DNA of 14,201 nt from positions 1 through 14,201 of the forward strand of contig CAYLPU010000116.1 in NCBI GenBank assembly GCA_964385635.1, given 5' to 3'. Source of the stretch: CAYLPU01 sp964385635. Its GTDB lineage: Bacteria; Chloroflexota; Anaerolineae; B4-G1. Positions 8,076-14,016 of this stretch are shown here, in pieces. The translations under genes and the position numbers were made by a program. Numbering within the stretch: the first letter of the stretch is position 1; each line of letters begins with the position of its first letter. The notes under the pieces were generated by a model. That model was not told the origin of the DNA and did not search any database. It saw nothing but the letters and a program-made list of their open reading frames with translations.

Positions 8076-8289
8076 CCCCTACTCGATTGTAAAAGTACGG
8101 CTCAGAAGACCCAGATTGGCTGTTTTGTCTCTTAGAAGGGCTCCTGTGAAGCGTTCCAATGAGCCGGTCATTCGTTTTCAGGCTCTCCTCTCATTCTGTG
8201 GCGCAAATGTGATTCTGCTCAGAAACGCTGGCGATTTGCGACGCTGCTGACTTCCCCGGTGCAGGCCACGTGCTCGTCAGTCCCTGGCC
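8076..8289 (-). promoter_or_regulatory. Candidate CRISPR leader between cas4 and the array
   Basis: This 214-base gap lies between the cas4 stop and the first intact repeat and has no supported gene. It adjoins the conserved end of the array, where new spacers would be added if the array is read on the minus strand. On that strand TACAAT (8091-8086) ends ten bases before the first repeat and could be a -10 box; I see no convincing -35 box. CGCAAAT and ATTTGCG form a 7-bp inverted repeat with a long loop inside the gap. The assignment depends on the array orientation, which is not settled. Confidence 0.45.
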
Positions 8290-8892
8290 CTACACGTCGT
8301 TGCAGAAGCGTCGAAACTCGCAGTTGACACACGGCCGGCGTGACTTCGGCGGATCGGGCATGACTTCCCGCTTCACCGTCTCCCGCATCGCCACGATTGT
8401 CTCCTGGACCCCGTCACGCAGTCTGGGTGTCAATGTCACTTCTTCCGCCCGCCGCAGTGGCAAGTAGTACAAGTAGCCTCGCCGCGCAGGGAGATGCCAA
8501 CTCTCCTCCAGCATCATCCCGTAGGCCGCCAGTTGGCGCTTCATGTGACGTCCAGCCTGTCGCCGCGTCTGCTTGTAGTCCACGGGGATGAGTTCTCGTT
8601 CCCCCTTCTCCTCCGTCTCGATCACCATGTCGATCCGGCCCCGCAGCCCCAGTATAGGCGATTCTACCCGGATGTCAAAGTGACGCTCGCCCTGTGTCAG
8701 CCCGTAGGCTGCCAGTGTGCGCCGTTGCTCCTGTCTGCTCGCCTTCTCGTGCGCTGCGATGCCGGATTCCATCTTGTAGGTGACCGGCCGGATCAGTGGC
8801 AGGCAGTAGGTGAAGAAGACCACTCGCGGGCAGTAACTGTATTGCTTCAAGTCGGTGACGGTGAAGATCAGCCGCTCACTCGTCGTTTTCAT
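8290..8892 (-). CDS. cas4: Cas4, CRISPR adaptation nuclease (RecB/PD-(D/E)XK family)
   Basis: 200 residues, the usual Cas4 length. Cas4 is an Fe-S nuclease that works with Cas1-Cas2 to trim prespacers and select the PAM. Four cysteines are in the expected places: C21 in the YSYCPR motif, and C188, C191 and C197 in the terminal CVNCEFRRFC motif, enough for one 4Fe-4S cluster. The nuclease core shows H48, D88 (GRIDMV), D105-x-K107 (VDYKQT) and Q120 (RQLAAYG), so the active site looks intact. The ATG at 8892 is preceded by AAGGA inside the cas2 3' end, and the two genes overlap by 17 bases, indicating coupled translation. It is the last cas gene before the array. The order cas1-cas2-cas4 places it after rather than before cas1. 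Confidence 0.95.
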   Translation of the reverse strand: MKTTSERLIFTVTDLKQYSYCPRVVFFTYCLPLIRPVTYKMESGIAAHEKASRQEQRRTLAAYGLTQGERHFDIRVESPILGLRGRIDMVIETEEKGERELIPVDYKQTRRQAGRHMKRQLAAYGMMLEESWHLPARRGYLYYLPLRRAEEVTLTPRLRDGVQETIVAMRETVKREVMPDPPKSRRPCVNCEFRRFCNDV

Positions 8893-9148
8893 CGTTTCCT
8901 TCGTTTTCCTGAATGATCTCTAACCGCTGTCGCCAGTCTTTGTCGCAGATGGGGAAGAGTTGGATTTTCCCGGGTCGGTCTCCCAGCCGGTCGCCGATCC
9001 TGAGCATCAATTCCTCCTGATGGGTGCGTGCCAGGTCCCCCAGGAAGCCGGAGTACTGGATGCGGTCCAGCCCGTAGTCCAGGCAGAAGTCGGCGATCTT
9101 CGTCCGCGTTCCGTCGTGTGGAATGTCGTAGACCAATAAGCATTTCAT
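8876..9148 (-). CDS. cas2: Cas2, CRISPR adaptation protein
   Basis: 90 residues, normal for Cas2. The N-terminal strand MKCLLVYDIPHDGTRTKIAD has the conserved Asp at position 8, then a helix, then FCLDYGLDRIQYSGFLGDL, which matches the ferredoxin-like fold of the family. Cas2 dimers hold two Cas1 dimers together in the spacer-integration complex. The tail is acidic (NEGNDENDE). The ATG at 9148 has no Shine-Dalgarno sequence: the bases before it are 8-bp tandem repeats, so translation may depend on coupling to cas1 38 bases upstream. The 3' end overlaps cas4. Confidence 0.93.
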   Translation of the reverse strand: MKCLLVYDIPHDGTRTKIADFCLDYGLDRIQYSGFLGDLARTHQEELMLRIGDRLGDRPGKIQLFPICDKDWRQRLEIIQENEGNDENDE

Positions 9149-9149
9149 A

Positions 9150-9189
9150 GCGAGTCAGCAAGTCAGCGAGTCGGCGAACCGGCGAGTTA
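9150..9189. repeat. Five 8-bp tandem units (GCGAGTCA type) between cas1 and cas2
   Basis: The + strand reads GCGAGTCA, GCAAGTCA, GCGAGTCG, GCGAACCG, GCGAGTTA with no gaps. The array fills the whole cas1-cas2 spacer and includes the cas1 stop codon (9187-9189). It leaves no purine-rich ribosome site for cas2. Confidence 0.8.
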
Positions 9190-10212
9190 CCAGTGGGCGA
9201 CGAAGGGCTCATAGGCCGCGCGGTCGCCCCGCACGAAGGTGGCAATGTGCCGTGCCTGGCTCTGGATGATGGCGCGTAGCGGCTGCCGCTTGCGCTCGTA
9301 TCGCTCCGGTGCCTCCAGCCGCGCCAGCACTTTCTCTGCAATCGCCCGCCGGCTCTTTTTCACCAGCAGTCCCTTCTCGTCCAGGTCCAACTTCATCCCC
9401 TTGTTCGCCATACCCACGATGGTGCGGTCCACGACGACCTGGCGGAACTCCTCGATCAGGTCGAAGACCAGGCTGGGCTTGCCCGGCCGGTCTGTGTGGA
9501 TGAATCCGCCGTAGGGATCGAGCCCCGCCAGCACCAGTGCCCGCTCAATCTGGCCGTAGAGAATGCCGTAGCCATAGTTGAGCGCTCCATTGACCGGGTC
9601 CCGCGCCCCGCGCCCCTTCCGTCCGGGCCAGCCGTACCGCTCCGGGATGACCTGTTTGAGCGCGCTCCAGTACTTCTTCGCCGCCCGCCCCTCGACGGAG
9701 AGGAGCGACCCCCGGATTTCGTCGGCGGTGTTTCCCTGCAGATGGCGCAGTTCCTCCAGGTGGTCCCGCACTTCGTCGGCGCACCAGCGCAGTTCCTGGT
9801 ACAGGTCGGCGTCGGTCTCCTGGCGGTACTTGGCGGTGTAGCGCAGGAATCCGGCCTGGTTGTTGATCTTGCCCCGCGCAAACGACACCGCCAACTCTAA
9901 TCCCCGCCGGTCGGTGTAGGCCAGCAGTTGCTCGCGCCGGGTGAGCACAGTCCCGGTCAGCCCCGCCGCGTACAGCGCCGCGTAAGGCCGTCCCCGCCCG
10001 TCCACGAAGTAGATGGGAATGCCAGCGGTGCAGCACGCCTGGATGACGTCGGCCGAGAGACTGATCCCTTTCCCTGTCACCACTACCTGCTCCAGGTGCA
10101 AGAGGGGCGCTTCGGCCAGTTTCTCCTTGTCCTTCGTGACCCGCAACCGGCCGCTGTACTTGCCGATGAAGGCTCCGTATTCGTCTACGATCAGATGTTG
10201 GGTAATGGGCAT
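9187..10212 (-). CDS. cas1: Cas1, CRISPR integrase
   Basis: 341 residues. Cas1 is the metal-dependent integrase that joins new spacers to the leader end of the array. The N-terminal beta domain starts TQHLIVDEYGAFIGKYSGRL, with LEQVVVTGKGISLSADVIQAC typical of the family. The C-terminal catalytic domain shows E174 (SVEGRAAKKYW), H239 (GGFIHTD) and the acidic SLVFDLIEEFR block (D251 to E255), so the active site appears intact. The RDPVNGALNYGYGILYGQIE block at 205-224 is also characteristic. The ATG at 10212 is chosen because the protein starts just where Cas1 proteins normally do; its upstream region consists of 14-bp repeats and lacks a clear ribosome site. In an uninterrupted operon cas6 would lie directly upstream; here a four-helix-bundle gene intervenes. 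Confidence 0.97.
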   Translation of the reverse strand: MPITQHLIVDEYGAFIGKYSGRLRVTKDKEKLAEAPLLHLEQVVVTGKGISLSADVIQACCTAGIPIYFVDGRGRPYAALYAAGLTGTVLTRREQLLAYTDRRGLELAVSFARGKINNQAGFLRYTAKYRQETDADLYQELRWCADEVRDHLEELRHLQGNTADEIRGSLLSVEGRAAKKYWSALKQVIPERYGWPGRKGRGARDPVNGALNYGYGILYGQIERALVLAGLDPYGGFIHTDRPGKPSLVFDLIEEFRQVVVDRTIVGMANKGMKLDLDEKGLLVKKSRRAIAEKVLARLEAPERYERKRQPLRAIIQSQARHIATFVRGDRAAYEPFVAHW

Positions 10213-10220
10213 ATCAGCAC

Positions 10221-10262
10221 TTAGCCGGAAGCAGTTAGCCGGAAGCAGTTAGCCGCAAGCCA
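10221..10262. repeat. 14-bp tandem repeat TTAGCCGGAAGCAG, left of the four-helix-bundle gene
   Basis: Two exact copies (10221-10234, 10235-10248) are followed by a diverged third (10249-10262). Next to it are two 7-base AACCGCT units (10272-10285) that run into the stop codon of the four-helix-bundle gene. The reverse complement, CTGCTTCCGGCTAA, differs by only two bases from the unit on the other side of that gene (CTGCTTCCCGCTAC), so the two repeat sets face each other. Confidence 0.8.
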
Positions 10263-10283
10263 CTACCGGCCAACCGCTAACCG

Positions 10284-10661
10284 CTATCTCTTGCCGGTGA
10301 CAACGGCTAGTAGGCCGAAGAGCATCTTGATGATTTCCTGCAATTCGGCCTGGAGGTCCCGATAGACTTCGATCTCGAGGTAATCCACCTCCAGGGCAAT
10401 TTCCAGTTGTGTATTCAGTTCCGCCGCCGATCCGAGGGCAATGTCGAGATGGTTGGCAAACACCTTGTCCGACCGCCTGATGTGTCCCTCGGCGATGTTG
10501 GACGGGATCGAAACCGCCGCCCGCCGGATTTGATCCGTCAGTCCGCCGTACAACTCGTGTTTGGGGAAATCCTGAGTCACGCGATAAATCTTCACTGCGA
10601 ACGCCTTCGCCCGCTGCCACACGTGCAGATCGCGATAACTCCTGACCTTGACAGTGCTCAT
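10284..10661 (-). CDS. Four-helix-bundle protein (23S rRNA intervening-sequence type)
   Basis: 125 residues matching the S23/IVP four-helix-bundle family: YRDLHVWQRAKAFAV near the start, then FPKHELYGGLTDQIRRAAVS with IPSNIAEG, then FANHLDIALGSAAELNTQLE and a closing helix. Members were first found encoded in 23S rRNA intervening sequences. The Avd accessory proteins of diversity-generating retroelements share the fold, but no reverse transcriptase or template repeat is visible here. Its biochemical role is unknown. The ATG at 10661 is preceded by AGAGGAG with good spacing, unlike cas1 and cas2. It lies inside the cas operon on the same strand, between cas6 and cas1, and is bracketed by related 14-bp tandem repeats in opposite orientation. 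That suggests it arrived as a separate cassette rather than being an original cas gene. Confidence 0.9.
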   Translation of the reverse strand: MSTVKVRSYRDLHVWQRAKAFAVKIYRVTQDFPKHELYGGLTDQIRRAAVSIPSNIAEGHIRRSDKVFANHLDIALGSAAELNTQLEIALEVDYLEIEVYRDLQAELQEIIKMLFGLLAVVTGKR

Positions 10662-10683
10662 CGCTTTCTCCTCTGCCTGCTGC

Positions 10684-10751
10684 CTGCTTCCCGCTACCTG
10701 CTTCCCGCTACCTGCTTCCCGCTACCTGCTTCCCGCTACCTGCTTCCCGCT
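10684..10751. repeat. 14-bp tandem repeat CTGCTTCCCGCTAC, right of the four-helix-bundle gene
   Basis: Four exact copies (10684-10697, 10698-10711, 10712-10725, 10726-10739) and a 12-base partial copy run straight into the N gap. The first bases after the gap (ACCTGCT) continue the same unit, so the unresolved sequence is probably more of this repeat. The 14-base period shifts the reading frame at each copy. Confidence 0.9.
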
Positions 10752-10851
10752 NNNNNNNNNNNNNNNNNNNNNNNNNNNNNNNNNNNNNNNNNNNNNNNNN
10801 NNNNNNNNNNNNNNNNNNNNNNNNNNNNNNNNNNNNNNNNNNNNNNNNNNN
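10752..10851. other. Assembly gap of 100 N
   Basis: Exactly 100 N, a common scaffolding placeholder, inside a 14-bp tandem repeat. The true length is unknown. Any reading frame drawn across it, including the extension of cas6 to 10708, is not reliable. Confidence 0.95.
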
Positions 10852-11871
10852 ACCTGCTGTTTCATACGCCCCATTCCCCTTCACCGCATCCTTCCCCACA
10901 TGTACAAGTTCCCCCCACACCAACCACGGCAGGAAGGGGGTCCAGTCGTCTGCCTCCAGCACGACCGTCCCCAACAACCCGCCGGTAGGGGTGCTGCGGT
11001 GCTGACGGGTGGAGTAACTGTGCAGTTCCTCCCAGACGAGCCGGTTGTCGGTCACGCGCACGCGCCCGGCCGCCTCGATCAACCCCTTGGGATCGTCGAA
11101 ACGCAGTGGCGTGTCGGAGAAGTCGCGGCTCAGCGCCTCCAGCCGTTCCATCAAGCGCTGGAAGAAGGGCTGGAAGCGGAAGCGGCCCGGCTTGAGCAAG
11201 TGCCCACGCTCGGTGATGCGCGTGGGGGTCAGGAGGCGCAGCATCACCTCGCTCCCGGCGGCCAGCCGCTGACTGCTGGCGGTCACCTGTTCGTGGGTGA
11301 TAGGGATGTCGGGTACCTGCACCATCTTGTCGCCGGACTGCATCACCGGCTGCCGCTCGCCAGTGAGCGGGTTTTCGGCCCACACTTCCTGCACAGCGAA
11401 GGTGCCCCGCCGCCAGCCGTTCTCCCTGGCCTTGCGCCCGATGCCTCCCTGCTCCAGCCCGTGCACCGCCAGCACGACGTAGGGGAAGAGTCGCAGCGCC
11501 TGGGCGTAGAGGGTGAGGCCGAACTCAAACCGCTCGCCTGGCTCGTAGCGAAAGACGGCCCGCCTGTCGGGGAATTCGAACAGGTGTCCCCCCTCGCCCG
11601 GCAACGGAGGTTGCACAGTGTAGGGGCGCGGCACGTCGCGGCCCCGGCCGCTCTCCGGCCTGAGCGTGCTGACGAGCGTGGCGACGGGGCAGGTGGCGAC
11701 GAGCGGGCAGTCGGCACACTCGCGTGCCTTGCGGTAGGTGCAAAACTGGTTCCGCAGCGCGTGGAAGAGAGAACCACGGATGGCCGAGCCCTGGTGTTCG
11801 TTCAGTTCGATTGTGCTCCGCACTTCGGTGACGAAGCGCAGGCGGTGGGCGGTGAAATGGAACTTTGTCAT
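10852..11871 (-). CDS. cas6: Cas6, pre-crRNA processing endoribonuclease (3' end in gap)
   Basis: About 340 readable residues of a RAMP-type Cas6, which cuts the repeat in the pre-crRNA to release guides. The N-terminal ferredoxin-like domain has the family pattern LRFVTEVRSTIELNEHQGSA then IRGSLFHALRNQFC, followed by a Cys cluster (CADCPLVATC) common in this Cas6 group. The C-terminal domain shows LLTPTRITERG, then YSTRQHRSTPTGGLLG, and ends LVHVGKDAVKGNGAYETAG, the Gly-rich RNA-binding loop close to where Cas6 proteins stop. After that codon the sequence enters the 14-bp repeat and the gap; the natural stop probably lies there. I chose the ATG at 11871, which has GAGAGG six bases upstream, over a GTG two codons earlier. 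It heads the minus-strand cas operon and is divergent from the toxin-antitoxin genes. Confidence 0.9.
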
Positions 11872-11900
11872 TGACACCCTCTCTTTGATTTATCCATCCC

Positions 11901-11929
11901 TTGTCTCAAAGCGCGTTCTGGCGTATAAT
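11901..11929 (+). promoter_or_regulatory. Sigma-70-type promoter for the toxin-antitoxin operon
   Basis: TTGTCT (11901-11906) and a perfect TATAAT (11924-11929) are separated by 17 bases, 44 bases before the first antitoxin ATG. Just downstream, ATCGGATCGGAT is a short direct repeat at the expected transcription start, where an autoregulating TA complex could bind. The duplicated module has no second copy of this promoter, so the whole operon probably depends on it. Confidence 0.65.
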
Positions 11930-11972
11930 CCGTATCGGATCGGATTTGCTCAAGCACACAGAGGTGAGAGCG

Positions 11973-12278
11973 ATGGCTACAATCACGCTTAGCGACATCC
12001 TGGACGACCTGCAGGCGGCTGAAAAAGGACTCCACAGGTTCGAGCGCCGTTACTGGATGAGTTCTGTGCATTTCTACGAGTTTTACTCCCAGGGTCTCCT
12101 GGATGACGGCTCCCACGCCGAGGACTTTGCCGAGTGGGCTGGCCACTACAAACTCAAGCTCAAGCGCGAGGCGGCGTTGGAACAGTTGTCACGCCAGCGC
12201 GTCGAACAGTTACAGCGCCAAGCCGGCAGGGGTGCCATCGAACTGGCTCCACAGGAACCTGTGCTGGAGCTGGCCTGA
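11973..12278 (+). CDS. Putative antitoxin of a TumE-type toxin-antitoxin pair, copy 1
   Basis: 101 residues from ATG 11973, which has GAGGTGAG upstream. An open frame reaches back to 11901, but that part covers the promoter and is not coding. The protein begins MATITLSDILDDLQAAEKGL and is mostly helical, with conserved blocks FERRYWMSS, FYEFYSQGLLDDG, DFAEWAGHYKLK and APQEPVLEL. It has no recognisable DNA-binding domain. It is assigned as antitoxin by position: small, first in the operon, and overlapping the TumE-like toxin by one base (TGATG), which implies coupled translation. About 58 percent of its residues are shared with copy 2. Family membership is inferred from context, not from a motif I can name. 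Confidence 0.7.
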   Translation: MATITLSDILDDLQAAEKGLHRFERRYWMSSVHFYEFYSQGLLDDGSHAEDFAEWAGHYKLKLKREAALEQLSRQRVEQLQRQAGRGAIELAPQEPVLELA

Positions 12279-13081
12279 TGGCTTTCCCGTCCCGCGATGC
12301 TTATGAGCGGTTTATCTACTCCCTCCCTGGCACACATTCCGAGGTTCAGTCCTCAACCCTCCACCTCTACACGAACAGTCCAACCACTTGCTTCGTTCGC
12401 GGGAGCATCCGGTTTCGGAACGGGTTGGAACTTTGTGTCTTCGAATATCTTGACTTCGCAGATGGTGAGCTCCTCGACTACCGCTACGCGCTCCTTCGAG
12501 GCGAGGAACCTGTTCGGTGGTACGACTCCCAGCCCCATCCGAAGATTCCCGAACTGGTGAGCACCTTTCCTCACCACCTGCATGAACCCCCTGACATCAA
12601 GCACAATCGTAAGCCTGCCCCGGGCATCAGTTTCACTGCGCCTAATCTTCCCACGCTGATCGCCGACTGTGTTACTCTTGGCGAGAGCCCCGCCGCCGGG
12701 CCACCCCGTACACTGCGCGAGCGCGACGCGCGCTACTCGGATTTGCTCCAGCACACAGAGGTGAGAGAAATGGCTACAATCACGCTTAGCGACATCCTGG
12801 ACGATTTGCGGGCTGCTGACAAGGTACTGCGCAAGTTCGAGCAGCGCTATTGGATCAGTTCGGACGTGTTCTATGACCTATACTCTCAGGGTCGACTGGA
12901 CGATGGTCAGAACCTGGAAGACTTTAGCGAATGGGCCGGGTTTTACAAGATCAAGCAGCATCGAGAAGAGCTCTTGCGCCAGTTTTCCAGACAGCGCGTA
13001 GCCGAGCTAAGCACAACCGACGCAGAGCGCGACCTTGTACACCTGGCACCTCAAGAGCCTCTCATAGAAATCCCCGCATAG
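12278..13081 (+). CDS. TumE-family toxin (copy 1), reading in frame into antitoxin copy 2
   Basis: From ATG 12278 (GGAG eight bases upstream) the frame is open for 267 residues. Residues 1-137 match the TumE/DUF6516 toxin family: LHLYTNSPTTCFVRGSIRFR, then LELCVFEYLDFADGELLDYR, then RWYDSQPHP and TFPHHLHEPPDI, with the conserved His-Pro and Pro-His-His-x-His cluster. Residues 138-158 (GESPAAGPPRTLRERDARY) are shared with copy 2. There is then no stop codon: about six linking residues lead into MATITLSDILDDL, the start of antitoxin copy 2, in the same frame. The product could be a toxin-antitoxin fusion, or the antitoxin may be made separately from its own start at 12770. The fusion joint coincides with the duplication boundary, so it is a by-product of that rearrangement. 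Confidence 0.7.
   Translation: MAFPSRDAYERFIYSLPGTHSEVQSSTLHLYTNSPTTCFVRGSIRFRNGLELCVFEYLDFADGELLDYRYALLRGEEPVRWYDSQPHPKIPELVSTFPHHLHEPPDIKHNRKPAPGISFTAPNLPTLIADCVTLGESPAAGPPRTLRERDARYSDLLQHTEVREMATITLSDILDDLRAADKVLRKFEQRYWISSDVFYDLYSQGRLDDGQNLEDFSEWAGFYKIKQHREELLRQFSRQRVAELSTTDAERDLVHLAPQEPLIEIPA
12770..13081 (+). CDS. Putative antitoxin, copy 2
   Basis: 103 residues. ATG 12770 follows the same GAGGTGAG ribosome site as copy 1, carried along by the duplication, so independent initiation is likely even though the frame is also open from the upstream toxin. It shares MATITLSDILDDL, RYWISS, LYSQGRLDDG, EDFSEWAGFYKIK and LAPQEPLIEI with copy 1; the differences are spread along the length, which suggests both copies have been kept under selection. 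It has no promoter of its own. The gap to the next toxin is 14 bases instead of a one-base overlap. Confidence 0.7.
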   Translation: MATITLSDILDDLRAADKVLRKFEQRYWISSDVFYDLYSQGRLDDGQNLEDFSEWAGFYKIKQHREELLRQFSRQRVAELSTTDAERDLVHLAPQEPLIEIPA

Positions 13082-13095
13082 CCAGAGCCACGATC

Positions 13096-13710
13096 ATGGA
13101 GTTTCCATCCCAGGCAGACTATGAACTGCTGATCTACACCTTGCCGCAGAATCACCCGGATGTCATTTCGTCCTCCCTTCATCTCTACACCACCAGTCGT
13201 GGAACGGCGGTGACCCGGGGTAGCGTCCACTTTCGCAACGGGCTTGAGCTGCGCGTGAGCGAGGTCGTTGACTTTACCGCTGGCCGGATCAGCGACTACG
13301 GTTACACCGTTTTCCGCGGCGCGGAGCGCATCCGCTGGTACGATCCGCAGCCCCATCCCGAGGATGCTTCCCTCGCGGAGACTTTTCCTCATCACCTGCA
13401 TGAACCTCCTGACATCAAGGACAATCGTAAGTCTGCCCCGGGCATCAGTTTTACTGCTCCTAACCTCCCCACGCTGATCGCCGACTGCATTGCGCTCGGC
13501 GAGAGCCCCGCCGCCGGGCCATCCCGTACGCTGCGCGAGCGCGACGCGCGCTACGTCGTTGACACACAGAGCCAGGCAATCGCTGTCCTGCTGACGCTGG
13601 AGGAGTACGAGCACTACCTCGATCTGCTGGACGACGAAGCCGACAGCCAGGACTCCGATCTGGCCGCGCGCCTGACTCAAGCGGCTGCTCAACCAACCGG
13701 CGGCGAGTAG
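13096..13710 (+). CDS. TumE-family toxin (copy 2) with Phd/YefM-like C-terminal tail
   Basis: 204 residues from ATG 13096; no clear ribosome site, so coupling to the upstream antitoxin is likely. Residues 1-136 repeat the TumE/DUF6516 pattern (SSSLHLYTTSRGT, VHFRNGLELRVSEVVDF, RWYDPQPHP, TFPHHLHEPPDI). After the shared TLRERDARY the protein continues RYVVDTQSQAIAVLLTLEEY then EHYLDLLDDE and an Ala/Gln-rich end. This segment resembles the C-terminal half of Phd/YefM antitoxins (the V-D-x-x-x-x-x-V-L-L-x-x-E-E-Y pattern), without the usual N-terminal DNA-binding part. The protein is therefore a toxin fused to a piece of an antitoxin from another family. Whether the tail neutralises, stabilises or does nothing cannot be told from sequence. 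Confidence 0.7.
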   Translation: MEFPSQADYELLIYTLPQNHPDVISSSLHLYTTSRGTAVTRGSVHFRNGLELRVSEVVDFTAGRISDYGYTVFRGAERIRWYDPQPHPEDASLAETFPHHLHEPPDIKDNRKSAPGISFTAPNLPTLIADCIALGESPAAGPSRTLRERDARYVVDTQSQAIAVLLTLEEYEHYLDLLDDEADSQDSDLAARLTQAAAQPTGGE

Positions 13711-13995
13711 TTTTCGATGCGCAGAAGGCGGCGATACCCTCGATGCTGGACAGGAAACGTCGCCGGCCAGCAAAAGTCTCCCAGCACAACGTCACCCCGA
13801 CCTGTTTCAGCAACGCGCCCACCACCACCTTCTCCACCTGCACCTCCGACAGGAACAACTCTGGGCGGTAGAAGGCGACCTCGACCGCGCCGATGGCCTG
13901 GTAGGTAGCCAGGGCATCGTACCAGTTGTAGTCACCGCGCTCCGGGTAGGAGACGCGCACGGCGGTGTGGATGGGCAAGGCAACCCCCTGTTCTT
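13711..13995 (-). pseudogene. Fragment of an unrecognised gene, cut at both ends
   Basis: On the minus strand about 90 residues have normal GC-rich codon use and sensible composition: LPIHTAVRVSYPERGDYNWY, then ALATYQAIGAVEVAFYRPEL, then SEVQVEKVVVGALLKQVG and RRRFLSSIEGIAAFCASK. The frame stays open beyond on both sides, but there it reads antisense to the TumE copy 2 gene (below 13711) and through an inverted repeat (above 14016), where the composition turns Arg/Ser-rich or repeat-like. The 5' side has no convincing start with a ribosome site. I do not recognise the family. The simplest reading is a gene fragment left where the TA module joined. Confidence 0.4.
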
Positions 13996-14016
13996 TCTCC
14001 AATGGCAAGGGAGATA

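Larger units (their letters stand above)
11941..13554 (+). repeat. Tandem duplication of an antitoxin-toxin module (about 0.8 kb each)
   Basis: CGGATTTGCTC(A/C)AGCACACAGAGGTGAG recurs at 11941 and 12738, offset 797 bases, and both copies lead into the same antitoxin start. The toxin 3' parts (12569-12736 and 13387-13554, offset 818) are about 90 percent identical by eye over 168 bases, while the toxin 5' halves have diverged much more. This fits an old duplication followed by gene conversion of the 3' block. Copy 1 ends abruptly at CGCTAC (12736), exactly where copy 2 continues into its Phd-like tail. Confidence 0.8.

Noticed and set aside
8023..8250. Open frame overlapping the end of the array and the leader candidate
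   Set aside because: It starts in repeat and spacer sequence, has no ribosome site and no family resemblance.
10284..10661. Diversity-generating retroelement, because Avd proteins share the four-helix-bundle fold
   Set aside because: No reverse transcriptase and no template/variable repeat pair is visible in the window.
10708..10851. Extension of cas6 across the N gap to a stop at 10708
   Set aside because: The frame is carried by N bases of unknown true length and repeat-derived residues, so the end is not meaningful.
11933..11945. TCGGATCG upstream of the TA operon also occurs in the CRISPR repeat, hinting at a CRISPR-guarded TA system such as CreTA
   Set aside because: Only about eight bases match, with no spacer-like complementarity to the promoter and no repeat-like RNA gene nearby; chance is a sufficient explanation.
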